DNA from: Paraburkholderia acidicola | Lineage (GTDB): Bacteria > Pseudomonadota > Gammaproteobacteria > Burkholderiales > Burkholderiaceae | Assembly (NCBI RefSeq): GCF_002362315.1 | Contig: NZ_MTZV01000002.1 | Location: 806,001 to 870,000 of the forward strand | DNA: 64,000 nt | Reading direction: 5' to 3' | In this document: positions 1 through 8,135 of the stretch, in pieces | Layout: each line of letters begins with the position of its first letter | How positions within the stretch are numbered: position 1 is the stretch's first letter | Made by a program: the position numbers and the translations under genes | Notes under the pieces: generated by a model | What the model was told of the DNA's origin: nothing | Seen by the model: only the letters and a program-made list of their open reading frames with translations | Database searches by the model: none

Positions 1-947
1 TAGAGCATTAGCGGAATGTTCGCTGCCAGGCGACTGGTGCGCTTGTTGCCATCCTCGAACGGTTGCAGGTGCGCCAGATTTACCCACAGGAAGAAAGCGG
101 CCTCGACCGGATTCTTGATGAACCTGGCCTTGGCCACGATGGTTTCCAGCATCTCCTCAAGTACGGTTGGCACTTGAGTCGGCACGTAGACCGTGTCACT
201 GATGTTGACCACTTTCTTGCGGATAACGCCCAGTGCATCGGTATCAGCAAGGAGGTCCTGCATAAGCACCGCATGCAGGTTTCGGATGAGCGCTGTCGAG
301 AGGCCCTGCAACGGTACTGCATCGACCAGAAATTCGATGGCCGTCTTGTGGTTGAGCAACATGACAGCGTCAGCGTCGCTGCCGGCGGTCCCGCGTTTGA
401 ACAGGTCCTCGGTCGCCAACAACGTATAGCGGTTGCCCTCCAGACGGGAGGACGACCAGGACAGGTCGATGAGCAGCTGTTCCAGCACCTTGCGCGCGTA
501 GGTCCCCGCTGGCTGTTGCTCGCGCAGGCGACCGTCGAGATAGAGCTCCTCGGCCAGGTCTTGTGGCATCAGCCAGCTCTTATTGGGTACGTAGTCTTCG
601 ACAAATTCGCGCCGGTAGGTAACCGGGTCGCGTGCAGCCAACGGCATGTCGAGTTTGCGGCCGAGTTCAACGGCAGTGGGTGACCACGTCGGACGCGGGC
701 CGGCGGAAGGCTCCTCCGGTGTGGCGGTCCGGACGGCCGCAGTCTCTGTCAGCCGGTAGCGGGTCGCTCGCGCCTGGCCGCTTCGCGTAAGTTGCCCACT
801 GGCGCACAGCGCATCCAGGTGGCGCCGGACAGTGGCAGAACTGCCGTGTGTAGCGTGGATGATGTCAGTAGAAGAAACCTCCAACTGGCCCGCCTGGGCC
901 AGGCGTTGGATGGCGTCAAGGACAGTTCTCGGGGACAATTTGCTCAT
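1..947 (-). CDS. Fic family protein with N-terminal winged helix (3' end outside window)
   Basis: The 315 codons inside the window have no stop, and the gene runs off the left edge. Residues 1-68 look like a winged-helix DNA-binding domain (TDIIHATHGSSATVRRHLDAL is its recognition part). Residues 164-172 (WSSSRLEGN) match the Fic inhibitory-helix motif (S/T)xxxE(G/N). Residues 295-303 are QPFEDGNKR, the Fic motif HPFx(D/E)GN(G/K)R with Gln in place of the catalytic His; a His lies two residues upstream at 293. Fic proteins usually transfer AMP or another phosphate moiety to protein hydroxyls, and this substitution casts doubt on that activity. The start at 947 follows a sigma70-like promoter (981-1009) embedded in TGAGCAGATA repeats, so autoregulation through the winged helix is likely. 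Family call is firm; activity is unknown. Confidence 0.85.
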   Translation of the reverse strand, partial: MSKLSPRTVLDAIQRLAQAGQLEVSSTDIIHATHGSSATVRRHLDALCASGQLTRSGQARATRYRLTETAAVRTATPEEPSAGPRPTWSPTAVELGRKLDMPLAARDPVTYRREFVEDYVPNKSWLMPQDLAEELYLDGRLREQQPAGTYARKVLEQLLIDLSWSSSRLEGNRYTLLATEDLFKRGTAGSDADAVMLLNHKTAIEFLVDAVPLQGLSTALIRNLHAVLMQDLLADTDALGVIRKKVVNISDTVYVPTQVPTVLEEMLETIVAKARFIKNPVEAAFFLWVNLAHLQPFEDGNKRTSRLAANIPLML

Positions 948-948
948 T

Positions 949-1062
949 TATCTGCTCAGTATCTGCTCACATTTGAGCAGATACTAATGACAATGAGCAG
1001 ATATATCAAGTTTTGAGCAGATACTGATCGGATTGTCAGGCGTAAGCTGATTTGAGCAGATT
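949..1062. repeat. Six-copy TGAGCAGAT(A) operator-like array upstream of fic
   Basis: Copies on the minus strand lie at 949-958 and 960-969. Copies on the plus strand lie at 974-983, 994-1003, 1014-1023 and 1053-1062 (the last ends in T instead of A). Spacings are 11 bp between the two minus copies, then 20, 20 and 39 bp: about one, two, two and four helical turns. The array begins one base upstream of the fic ATG and covers its promoter. This arrangement fits cooperative binding on one face of the helix, most simply by the winged helix of the Fic protein. The arrangement is directly visible; the binding protein is inferred. Confidence 0.85.
981..1009 (-). promoter_or_regulatory. Predicted sigma70 promoter of the fic gene
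   Basis: On the minus strand TTGATA (1009-1004) is followed after exactly 17 bases by TAGTAT (986-981), 34 bases upstream of the fic start codon. Two TGAGCAGATA repeats (974-983 and 994-1003) overlap the -10 element and fill most of the spacer, so a protein bound there would block RNA polymerase. Confidence 0.6.
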
Positions 1063-1109
1063 GCCCGCGCATTCATCGACACAAACGAGACCTTGTGCCT
1101 TTAGCGGCG

Positions 1110-1271
1110 TTAGCCGAGTTTCACGTAGATAAACTCGCGAGTCACATTCGGTGGCACATACGCCCCGCTGATCCGAACTCGCGGCTTCAGCCGCTTCTTC
1201 TGATCCCACCAGCGCCGGCGCTGGCTATGGGTTAGAAACCGCAAGTGCTTTCGGTACGAAAAGATGCTCAT
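1110..1271 (-). CDS. Small basic orphan protein, 53 aa
   Basis: The reading frame starts with ATG at 1271 after a good Shine-Dalgarno (AGAGG, six bases upstream) and ends with TAA at 1110. The product starts MSIFSYRKHLRF and ends REFIYVKLG; it is rich in Arg/Lys and has a central RRRWWDQKKR patch. I do not recognise the family. The frame is short and could be the remnant of a longer gene. The ribosome site and the location between the fic control region and conserved chromosomal genes make a real small gene plausible. It may belong to the accessory fic segment. Confidence 0.4.
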   Translation of the reverse strand: MSIFSYRKHLRFLTHSQRRRWWDQKKRLKPRVRISGAYVPPNVTREFIYVKLG

Positions 1272-1508
1272 GGCGACCTCTCGAATCGGACTGCGACGGA
1301 AAAAATCGATGGCGACGGCCTACCTGCTGTAACGAACATAGTGGTGATTGTGAGCAGTTTCCAGACCCGCGGACGTCGCCACGCCGCATGTCCGGCCACC
1401 CCTGCCATATCGTCCGAAAACAGACTGACGAAAGCCGCAACGCCGCTATGGATCGGCGATACTCATTCCTTGCGCCCTCTTTCAGTCTTCCCATCCGGAG
1501 CAGAAATC

Positions 1509-2441
1509 ATGTCGCAGCCCTCGTTGCCGCGCCTCGGTTTTATCGGCGCTGGCCGACTCGCTCGTTGCCTTGCGCGTGGCTTTGCGCGGGCTGGTTATCC
1601 GGTCAGCGCGGTCGCCAGCCGTTCGTCCGGCAGCGCGCAGGCGCTCGCCTCGCAACTCGAGCGCTGTCAGGCATCTGACGATCTGCAGAAAGTCCTCGAG
1701 GCGGCCGATATCGTCTTTCTAACCGTCCCCGACGACAGCATCGGTACGACAGCGAACACACTTCGCTTCGGCGCTGCTGCCGGCACAGCGGCATGGGGCC
1801 TGGTGCACTGCAGCGGCGCGTCGCCGGTCGAACTGCTGGCGCCGGCGCGCGATCAGGGTGTGGCGATCGGCGGTTTTCATCCACTGTACCTGTTCGGCGG
1901 AGATCTCGCCGACCTCGAGCGCATTGCTGGTTGCTCGGTGACGATCGAAGCCGACGGGGCGCTCCATGAAGCGTTGACGGCACTCGCCGGCGCACTGCGC
2001 TGCCATCCGCTGTCGATTCCCGCGGGCGGTCGCATGCTCTATCACGCAGCCGCGCACTATGCGGCGAGCTTCGCGCTGTGCAGCCTCTCCGAGTGCGTCA
2101 ATTTATGGCGCACACTCGGCTTCGACGAAGCCGATGCGCTACGTGCCGTACTACCGATGCTCGCCGGCACGATCGAAACAGCGCGCGACAAAGGCCTGCC
2201 CGGCGCGCTCGCTGGCCCGATATCGCGTGGTGACACGGGCGTCGTGCAGAAGCAGTTGGCGCTGCTCGAAGAGCTGGGCGGCGATCACGCCGCGCTGTAC
2301 GCGCTGCTGTCCCGGCGCGGTGTCGAACTCGCGCGTCGCCGGCCTGTTCCGCCCGCCGCCATCGACGCCATTGCGCGCACCGTCGAGGAATCGCTCGTAC
2401 GCTCGCTGAATCAGGTACCAGCAGGTGCAAGCGTCAAGTAA
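1509..2441 (+). CDS. Rossmann-like/DUF2520 NAD(P)-dependent oxidoreductase-like protein
   Basis: The protein has 310 residues. The N-terminus LGFIGAGRLARCLARGF is a dinucleotide-binding GxGxxx motif, and the first ~130 residues follow the Rossmann-like fold (FLTVPDDSI, LVHCSGAS). The C-terminal helical half (ALRCHPLSIPAGGRMLYHAA onward) is DUF2520, resembling the 6-phosphogluconate dehydrogenase-like C-terminal domain of ProC-type reductases. The start is chosen at the ATG preceded by GGAG eight bases upstream; the open frame extends further but without a ribosome site. The substrate is unknown. EthD and YggT genes follow on the same strand. Confidence 0.8.
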   Translation: MSQPSLPRLGFIGAGRLARCLARGFARAGYPVSAVASRSSGSAQALASQLERCQASDDLQKVLEAADIVFLTVPDDSIGTTANTLRFGAAAGTAAWGLVHCSGASPVELLAPARDQGVAIGGFHPLYLFGGDLADLERIAGCSVTIEADGALHEALTALAGALRCHPLSIPAGGRMLYHAAAHYAASFALCSLSECVNLWRTLGFDEADALRAVLPMLAGTIETARDKGLPGALAGPISRGDTGVVQKQLALLEELGGDHAALYALLSRRGVELARRRPVPPAAIDAIARTVEESLVRSLNQVPAGASVK

Positions 2442-2504
2442 GCCGTGATAATGTGACGACCGGCGCAGCGCAGCGCGCCTCGGGACCCTCAACGAGAACG
2501 CACG

Positions 2505-2825
2505 ATGATCAAGGTCAGCATCTTCTATCCGTATCGGGAGAATGGTCGCTTCGACGTGGACTATTACTGCGGCACGCATATGCCGCTCGCCGCGAAGCTA
2601 TTCGGGACGGCATTGAAAGGCTGGTCGGTCGATATTGGTGTGAATGCGGGTCCGCCGGGATCGGCGCCGCCCTACGTCGCGGCCGGCCATTTCCTGTTCG
2701 ACACCGCCGATGCGTTCTATGAAGTCTTCACACCGGTGTCCGCGCAGTTGCTGGACGACATTCCGAATTACACCGACGGTGGCAATGGCCAGATCCTGAT
2801 CAGCGAGATCCGGGTGTCGGTCTAG
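2505..2825 (+). CDS. EthD family protein
   Basis: This 106-residue ferredoxin-like alpha+beta barrel protein has the EthD signature: an N-terminal strand (MIKVSIFYPY), then F-D-V-D-YY-x-THMP and a C-terminal SEIRV strand. EthD proteins were first found beside a cytochrome P450 for fuel-ether degradation, and most homologues are uncharacterised. It lies 63 bases after the DUF2520 gene and could share its transcript. The specific function is unknown. Confidence 0.8.
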   Translation: MIKVSIFYPYRENGRFDVDYYCGTHMPLAAKLFGTALKGWSVDIGVNAGPPGSAPPYVAAGHFLFDTADAFYEVFTPVSAQLLDDIPNYTDGGNGQILISEIRVSV

Positions 2826-2955
2826 CCGCCGTCAGTCGCGCCGAGGCAGGTTTGCTCGGCGCGGCGCAATATGTCCGGCTTACACGCTGGATCAACAGAA
2901 GTCCTGCATAGCCACCGGCTCATGCGGACAGCACCTGAAGCAAAGAGGACTCAAG

Positions 2956-3519
2956 ATGTTCGGCGAGATCGCCCGCTTTCTGCTCAATACCGTTTTCACC
3001 CTGTTCGGCGCCGTGCTGGTATTGCGCGCATGGCTGCAGGTCGTGCGCCTGCCGCCGTACAACCCTGTGTCGAATGGGGTGCTGCAAGCGACCAACTGGC
3101 TCGTACTGCCGTTGCGCCGCGTGATTCCCGGCACGCGCGGCATCGACTGGGCGAGCATCGTCGCCGCACTGCTGACGTCGATCGTCTATGTGGTGCTGAT
3201 GGTCGTGATATCCGGCGTCGATCCGGTCTCGATCATGCCGACCCTGCTGATCGTCGCGCTGCTCACGCTGCTGAAGTGGGCGCTCAATCTGATCATCTGG
3301 CTGACGATCCTGATGGCGTTGCTGTCGTGGCTCAATCCGCGCTCGCCGGCGATGCCGATCCTGTTTCAGCTAACCGCGCCGTTTCTGAATCCGCTGCGCC
3401 GCTTCGTGCCGCAACTCGGCGGTATCGATCTGTCGCCGATCCTGCTGTTCGTGATCGTGCAGGTGCTGCTGATGATCGTTACGCGGGCTGCGGTTTCGTT
3501 GACGTTGTTTGGGATTTGA
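2956..3519 (+). CDS. YggT family integral membrane protein
   Basis: The protein has 187 residues and carries two YggT repeats, each with hydrophobic helices followed by an NPxxxPIL-like motif (SWLNPRSPAMPILFQLTAPF in the second). About four transmembrane segments are visible, near residues 5-25, 65-90, 95-120 and 160-185. In other bacteria YggT proteins are linked to osmotic-stress tolerance and cell-division or membrane biogenesis. The start ATG follows AGAGGA with six-base spacing. It is the last gene before tRNA-Gly. Confidence 0.85.
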   Translation: MFGEIARFLLNTVFTLFGAVLVLRAWLQVVRLPPYNPVSNGVLQATNWLVLPLRRVIPGTRGIDWASIVAALLTSIVYVVLMVVISGVDPVSIMPTLLIVALLTLLKWALNLIIWLTILMALLSWLNPRSPAMPILFQLTAPFLNPLRRFVPQLGGIDLSPILLFVIVQVLLMIVTRAAVSLTLFGI

Positions 3520-3641
3520 GTTGAGTTGGGGCGCTGCGTGCGGCGATGCGTCGTGCGTGGCGCGGATTGTGATTTTGCTTGATATGCAGCAGGCGCCTCA
3601 ATTGCGCAAACCGGCAAAACCCGCGTAAAATGGCGCGCTCT

Positions 3642-3716
3642 GCGGGCGTCGTATAATGGCCATTACCCTAGCTTCCCAAGCTAGAGACGTGGGTTCGATT
3701 CCCATCGCCCGCTCCA
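3642..3716 (+). tRNA. tRNA-Gly(CCC)
   Basis: The acceptor stem GCGGGCG (3642-3648) pairs with CGCCCGC (3706-3712). The anticodon stem CTAGC/GCTAG encloses the loop TTCCCAA, giving anticodon CCC. The T arm contains GTGGG-TTCGATT-CCCAT, and CCA is encoded (3714-3716). Confidence 0.95.
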
Positions 3717-3920
3717 GCAATTCGCGGTTCTCTCTGTTTCGTTGCACCTCGCTCGCCGATCGCGCGAATTCAAATTCCCTACCCCGATCGCTCACTCGCA
3801 AGCTGCGTTCAGCTTGATGCTGTCCATCCGAGCGCCCCTGCCCCCACTGCTATAATCCGCGCCTGACCGGCCATCCCGCCTCGGCGACGCCCTGCTCGCC
3901 CCGTTAATTTGTTGTTCTCG

Positions 3921-4682
3921 ATGATGATTCACGACCCGAACGAAGCTGGCCCACTCGACGCCGCTAACCCCGATACGCCCGAAGCAGCGGAAACACCGGA
4001 AGCGCTGCGCCTGCGCCGCATCCGCAGTTTCGTGACGCGCGCGGGACGCGTGTCCACCGGCCAGCGTCGCGCGCTCGATGAACTCGGACCGCGCTTCGTC
4101 GTGCCGTATACCGATACGCAGCTCGACTGGAACACGGTGTTCGGCCGGCAGGCGCCGCGCGTGCTCGAGATCGGCTTCGGTATGGGCGCGACGACCGCCG
4201 AGATCGCAACGCATCGCGCCGGCGACGATTTTCTCGGCGTCGAAGTGCACGAGCCAGGCGTCGGCGCATTGCTGAAACTGATCGGCGAACAGAACCTCAC
4301 GAACATCCGCATCATCCAGCACGATGCAGTCGAAGTCCTGGAACAGATGATCGCGCCCGACAGCCTCGACGGCGTACACATCTTCTTTCCCGACCCGTGG
4401 CACAAAGCGCGTCATCACAAGCGCCGGTTGATCCAGCCGAAGTTCGTCGCGCTGCTCGCCTCGCGTCTGAAGCCCGGCGCGTACCTTCATTGCGCAACCG
4501 ACTGGCAGAACTACGCGGAACAGATGCTCGAAGTACTCGGCGCGGAACCCGCACTCGCCAATACCGCCGACGGTTACGCGCCGCGTCCCGACTATCGTCC
4601 AGTGACGAAGTTCGAACGTCGTGGGTTACAGCTCGGACATGGTGTTTGGGATCTGGTCTTCAGGCGACAAGATACGGTCTAA
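3921..4682 (+). CDS. trmB: tRNA (guanine-N7-)-methyltransferase TrmB
   Basis: The 253-residue SAM-dependent methyltransferase makes m7G46 in tRNA variable loops. The SAM-binding motif is [11 protein letters not shown], followed by [10 protein letters not shown]. The TrmB-specific motif [16 protein letters not shown] carries the catalytic Asp and basic residues. C-terminal FERRG is typical. I start at the first of two adjacent ATGs; a TTG four codons upstream is possible but has no ribosome site. A strong terminator follows at once, so it is probably monocistronic. Confidence 0.95.
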   Translation: MMIHDPNEAGPLDAANPDTPEAAETPEALRLRRIRSFVTRAGRVSTGQRRALDELGPRFVVPYTDTQLDWNTVFGRQAPRVLEIGFGMGATTAEIATHRAGDDFLGVEVHEPGVGALLKLIGEQNLTNIRIIQHDAVEVLEQMIAPDSLDGVHIFFPDPWHKARHHKRRLIQPKFVALLASRLKPGAYLHCATDWQNYAEQMLEVLGAEPALANTADGYAPRPDYRPVTKFERRGLQLGHGVWDLVFRRQDTV

Positions 4683-4700
4683 ATACGGCCTGAAAACAAG

Positions 4701-4739
4701 AAAGTCCGCATGCGCGAACAAACGCATGCGGACTTTTTT
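4701..4739 (+). terminator. Intrinsic terminator after trmB
   Basis: AAAGTCCGCATGCG (4701-4714) pairs perfectly with CGCATGCGGACTTT (4723-4736) across an 8-base loop and ends in a T run. Flanking A and T runs would let it act in both directions, but the convergent uppP stop is 54 bases away. Confidence 0.9.
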
Positions 4740-4792
4740 ATTCGCCATTGCGACATGCGACATTGCGATGTCGCGACATCGCGCGGCCAACA

Positions 4793-5626
4793 CTACGCCC
4801 AGCCCAATCCACCGCTATAGCCGACGAGCAGAATCAACAGCCCGAAGCCAATCCGGTACCACGCGAACACCGTGAAGTCATGCGTGGCGATGTAGCGCAA
4901 CAACCAGCGCACGCACGCAAACGCACTGACGAACGCAGCTACGAAACCGATCGTGAACGTGCCGAGCATATCCGCCGACAGTGCATGCCAGCTCTTCGCC
5001 ATTTCGTAGAAGGTCGCGCCGAAGATGATCGGGATCGCGAGGAAGAATGAAAACTCCGTGGCAACACGCCGGTCGAGCCCAAACAGCATCCCACCGATGA
5101 TCGTCGAGCCCGAGCGCGACATGCCCGGAATCAGCGCGCAGCACTGAGCGACACCGACCTTGAGTGCATCGAGCGGACTCAGATCGTCGATTGACTGCAC
5201 GCGCGCGGGCACATTGCCGCGCTCGCGCTTGCGCGCCTCTACCCACAGAATCAGCACACCGCCCGCGACCAGCGCGAACGCAACCGGCACCGGCGAGAAC
5301 AACGCGGATTTGATCGCCTTCTCGAACAGCAGGCCAAGCACGATAGCGGGAATCGTCGCGATGATCACATTCAGTGTGAAGCGTCGCGCGTCGGGCCGTG
5401 TCGGCAGACCCGCGACCACACTGCCGATCCGCCGGCGATATTCCCAGCACACCGCGAGAATCGCGCCGAGCTGGATGACGACATCGAAAGTTTTTGCGTG
5501 TTCGTCGGTGAAATTGAGCAGGCTGCCCGCGACGATCAGATGGCCGGTGCTCGACACCGGCAGAAACTCAGTCAAGCCTTCGACGACGCCGAGAATCAGC
5601 GCCTTGCAGATCAGTATCCAATCCAT
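4793..5626 (-). CDS. uppP: Undecaprenyl-diphosphate phosphatase (BacA/UppP)
   Basis: This 277-residue polytopic inner-membrane enzyme dephosphorylates undecaprenyl pyrophosphate to recycle the lipid carrier for peptidoglycan and other surface polymers; its overexpression gives bacitracin resistance. The first conserved motif [14 protein letters not shown] is at residues 16-29 and the second, PGMSRSGST, at 167-175; both carry catalytic residues. About eight hydrophobic segments are seen. Length is normal for the family. It converges on trmB. Confidence 0.95.
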   Translation of the reverse strand: MDWILICKALILGVVEGLTEFLPVSSTGHLIVAGSLLNFTDEHAKTFDVVIQLGAILAVCWEYRRRIGSVVAGLPTRPDARRFTLNVIIATIPAIVLGLLFEKAIKSALFSPVPVAFALVAGGVLILWVEARKRERGNVPARVQSIDDLSPLDALKVGVAQCCALIPGMSRSGSTIIGGMLFGLDRRVATEFSFFLAIPIIFGATFYEMAKSWHALSADMLGTFTIGFVAAFVSAFACVRWLLRYIATHDFTVFAWYRIGFGLLILLVGYSGGLGWA

Positions 5627-5732
5627 CGGTGGCCCTTGTTGCTATGAAAGTCGGTGACCGGGGCCGTGACGCGAAACGACAGCTTGAACCACAGCAATCA
5701 GCGAGGCGCGGCCCCCACGGCCGCGCCCATCG

Positions 5733-6317
5733 TCATTTTTCGACGATCTGCACGCGTATGCCGTTTGTAAGGATAGTGATTGTACCGGGTTCGTAGTGCA
5801 CACCGGCAAATTGCAGTTGTTCGGGCTTGAACGTGTAGATCGGATAGTTGGTGAGGAGCTGGGTGGCGAGCAGCCCGGCAGCGGCGTTGATCTGCTGGGT
5901 ATAGGCCTGCGCGCCGCCGCTCACGTTGACGTTGTCGACGTGAGGCGACACCAGCACGACGGAGTGGCTGGCGCTGTCGTAGGCGAGCTGGCTCGATAGC
6001 GTGAATATGCCGTCCACCGGCTGCGGCAGGAACGGGCTCGCGAGATGCGCATCGAGTTGCACCGAGATGCGGTTCGTGTCCGGCAACAAACCGACAACGG
6101 GGTTCGTCAACGCGACGTCGAAAAGCTGCGACATCGTGCGCTGATACGGAAACTTCCGTTGCACCGCGTCCTGCACCTGCTGCTCCGAAAACGTGTAGTG
6201 CGAGGGGATGAACGGAAACGTCGTCGACGCGCACGCCGCGAGCGATACGGAAACCGCCGTGGCCGCCCACGCGGTAAGCAGGAAACGACGCCGGGCTGGC
6301 GACGGGAATCGGGTCAT
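5733..6317 (-). CDS. DUF1439 lipoprotein
   Basis: The protein has 194 residues. The N-terminus has an Arg-rich n-region, a hydrophobic stretch and a lipobox ending SLAAC (Cys near residue 28), so it should be a lipoprotein. The mature part fits the DUF1439/YceB family of outer-membrane lipoproteins (HYTFSEQQVQDAV, then alternating beta segments) with a lipid-binding-like fold. Its ATG overlaps the stop of the upstream Cys-cluster gene by four bases (ATGA), showing translational coupling. The role is unknown. Confidence 0.8.
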   Translation of the reverse strand: MTRFPSPARRRFLLTAWAATAVSVSLAACASTTFPFIPSHYTFSEQQVQDAVQRKFPYQRTMSQLFDVALTNPVVGLLPDTNRISVQLDAHLASPFLPQPVDGIFTLSSQLAYDSASHSVVLVSPHVDNVNVSGGAQAYTQQINAAAGLLATQLLTNYPIYTFKPEQLQFAGVHYEPGTITILTNGIRVQIVEK

Positions 6318-6649
6318 GCGGGTTCTCCGGTTAAAGCTGACGAAGCGGCTGACACAGCGGCTGACACACCGCGCTCCGACGTTGCCTCGTTACTGTCGGG
6401 CCGGGTATGCGATTCGAGTTGCGTAAGCCACGCGAGCGCTTCGCCGCGCGTGGTGCCGCACATGTCCATCTGCGGTTGCAGGCCCGAACAGCACGCGGGC
6501 CGTTCGGGCTTGCCGAAGATCGCGCAGCGCAGATCGTCGCCGAGCTGCGCGCAGCGTATGCCCGCCGGCTTGCCGTCAGGCATGCCGGGGATCGCGCTCG
6601 AAATGGAAGGTGCAATACAGCAGGCACCGCAGTCAGGGCGGCAATGCAT
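6314..6649 (-). CDS. YkgJ family cysteine-cluster protein
   Basis: The protein has 111 residues. The start MHCRPDCGACCIAP shows the CxxxCxxCC cluster typical of YkgJ (putative zinc- or iron-chelating domain), and further Cys follow in RCAQLGDDLRCAIFG, ACC and MCG. The C-terminal ~30 residues are low-complexity Ala/Ser-rich and encoded partly by a 12-bp tandem duplication. It is translationally coupled to the DUF1439 lipoprotein gene. Function is unknown. Confidence 0.85.
   Translation of the reverse strand: MHCRPDCGACCIAPSISSAIPGMPDGKPAGIRCAQLGDDLRCAIFGKPERPACCSGLQPQMDMCGTTRGEALAWLTQLESHTRPDSNEATSERGVSAAVSAASSALTGEPA
6344..6367. repeat. 12-bp tandem duplication inside the YkgJ C-terminus
   Basis: AGCGGCTGACAC occurs twice in tandem (6344-6355 and 6356-6367). 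The unit is four codons, so it adds a repeated VSAA to the protein without changing the frame. It is probably slippage in a tolerant tail. Confidence 0.7.
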
Positions 6650-6850
6650 ATTTCCCTTTGTCTGGGAGGGTCCGGGTCCGGCTCCGCGGTGTGCGCTCGC
6701 GAAGCAGAAGAAATTTCGCCACCGTGGCCACCAGGCACGCTCGGGTGTGCCAGGATCACGGGGCCAGGACCTTCATGAGGTTGCGCTCGCTCGATGCGAG
6801 AGCACGATGATAACCAATCCGCCGTTGCGACCGGCACTCGAGCCCTACGA

Positions 6851-7507
6851 ATGAAGCATCCGACCACGCTGCTGGGGGCGGTTCTCTTGCTGGCCATGTG
6901 TGCGGCGCCGCATGCGTACGCCGCATCGGTCAAGGTCGACCGGGGCAACATCATCATGATCGACGATGCAGGCTCCGCGCGACCGCTGACCGCCGGCGGC
7001 CTCGATTCCGATCCCGTGCTGTCCCCCGACCATCTGTCGATCGTCTTCGTGCGCCGAACGCCCCATCGCATGGTCAACACCGCATCCGGAGCGGAAAGTG
7101 CCGACGAGGCCTGGGTGATGCATATCGATGGGACGGCGCAGCGTCGACTGGTCGAAGGCGCCGGCGCGGAAGATCCGAAGCGCACGCTCGCGGCTTTCAG
7201 TTCGCCGATCTTTTCTCCCGACGGCCAGACCGTTTACTTCATGAGTGTCGCGTGGGTCACGTCCAGCTCGATTCACTCGGTCGAGCTATCGAGCGGCAAG
7301 GAGCGGTTTGTCACTGACGGGAATTCTCTGGAAATCGTCCCTGCGGGCAAATACCGAGGCGATCTCGTTGTGAACAAGCATAAGTACTGGCTAGCGAGCG
7401 GTTCCTACGACTGGTACTGGCTCGTCTCGCCAACCGGCAAGGAGATTGCGCCGATTGGTCCTGGTGACGAAAGCATCGAGGAATTCAGATCCTTGTTTGT
7501 GAAGTGA
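6851..7507 (+). CDS. Secreted TolB/WD40-like beta-propeller repeat protein
   Basis: The protein has 218 residues. The first ~23 are a Sec signal peptide ending AYA. The rest holds TolB-type propeller blades: LSPDHLSIVFVRRTPHR and FSPDGQTVYFMSVAW are the repeated D-x-V-F motifs. With only about three to four blades it is shorter than TolB and is not part of a tol operon. I start at the ATG giving the signal peptide; a longer frame begins upstream. Function is unknown; ligand or protein binding in the periplasm is likely. Confidence 0.65.
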   Translation: MKHPTTLLGAVLLLAMCAAPHAYAASVKVDRGNIIMIDDAGSARPLTAGGLDSDPVLSPDHLSIVFVRRTPHRMVNTASGAESADEAWVMHIDGTAQRRLVEGAGAEDPKRTLAAFSSPIFSPDGQTVYFMSVAWVTSSSIHSVELSSGKERFVTDGNSLEIVPAGKYRGDLVVNKHKYWLASGSYDWYWLVSPTGKEIAPIGPGDESIEEFRSLFVK

Positions 7508-7637
7508 ATTCGCCATGCCATCGGGCATGCGGTGCGCTGCCTATGCCATCCGGGGCGGGTGCGCCTTGCCTGGGTGGCCGATTTCAGACATAATCCGCGT
7601 CTCACTACGTGTGCGCCCAACGCACATCGTCAGACAA

Positions 7638-7722
7638 GCCCAGGTGGTGAAACAGGTAGACGCAGGGGACTCAAAATCCCCCGCCGCAAGGCGTGCCGGT
7701 TCGAGTCCGGCCCTGGGCACCA
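7638..7722 (+). tRNA. tRNA-Leu(CAA)
   Basis: The acceptor GCCCAGG (7638-7644) pairs with CCTGGGC (7712-7718). The anticodon stem GGGGA/TCCCC encloses CTCAAAA, giving anticodon CAA. A long variable arm (CGCCGCAAGGCG) marks a class II tRNA. CCA is encoded. An intrinsic terminator follows. Confidence 0.95.
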
Positions 7723-7761
7723 GCAAGTTGTTTCGTACGGCCTCACAACATCCCCCTAAAT

Positions 7762-7794
7762 CCCCGCAAGAACCTTGTTCCTGCGGGGTTTTTT
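7762..7794 (+). terminator. Intrinsic terminator after tRNA-Leu
   Basis: CCCCGCA (7762-7768) pairs with TGCGGGG (7782-7788), the stem is extended by GAAC/GTTC, and six T follow. Confidence 0.85.
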
Positions 7795-7954
7795 GTTTCT
7801 GAGCGTCGTGTGCCGCTGGCGAGCGTGGGCATCAGTGATTCCCGTCTTCGTCATTCAGACTGGGCGAAGATGTTAATTCAAGGCAGTTTTTCGAGAATTT
7901 CCCCTCAGATTTAGGCAATTAGAAGAACGATCGCATACTTTTCGCAAAACAAGT

Positions 7955-7995
7955 AAATCAACCGATTGATTTGTATATGCACTTGTTACTAGTAT
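7955..7995 (+). promoter_or_regulatory. Lipase promoter with overlapping AAATCAA-N4-TTGATTT dyad
   Basis: AAATCAA (7955-7961) and TTGATTT (7966-7972) form a perfect 7-bp dyad with a 4-bp spacer. Its right arm contains the likely -35 TTGATT (7966-7971), and TAGTAT (7990-7995) is a -10 at 18 bp. The dyad matches 22088-22105 in the Atu control region at 13 of 14 arm bases. The rest of the 413-bp gap (7722-8136) shows a tRNA terminator and nothing else recognisable. Confidence 0.55.
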
Positions 7996-8135
7996 TCCTC
8001 CGTGCTGCTTCCGGTTGTATGGCGTCGTAGCCAGGCACACGAACTGTCGCAAGAGAGCGTACCAACCAGCCTGAACACCTCGTTGCGTCCCGGTAGCGTA
8101 TCAACCAATAAAGATCTACTTCTCAGGAGATAGAT

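Noticed and set aside
949..1062. TGAGCAGAT copies as a CRISPR array or replication iterons
   Set aside because: The repeats are only 10 bp, in both orientations, with 1-29-bp gaps of similar sequence. They lie before a gene with a DNA-binding domain, so an operator is simpler.
6045..6854. 269-aa plus-strand open frame
   Set aside because: It runs antisense through the lipoprotein and YkgJ genes, which have motifs and coupled start/stop codons.
3642..7722. tRNA genes as attachment sites of an integrated element
   Set aside because: No integrase and no direct repeat of a tRNA 3' end was seen near either tRNA.
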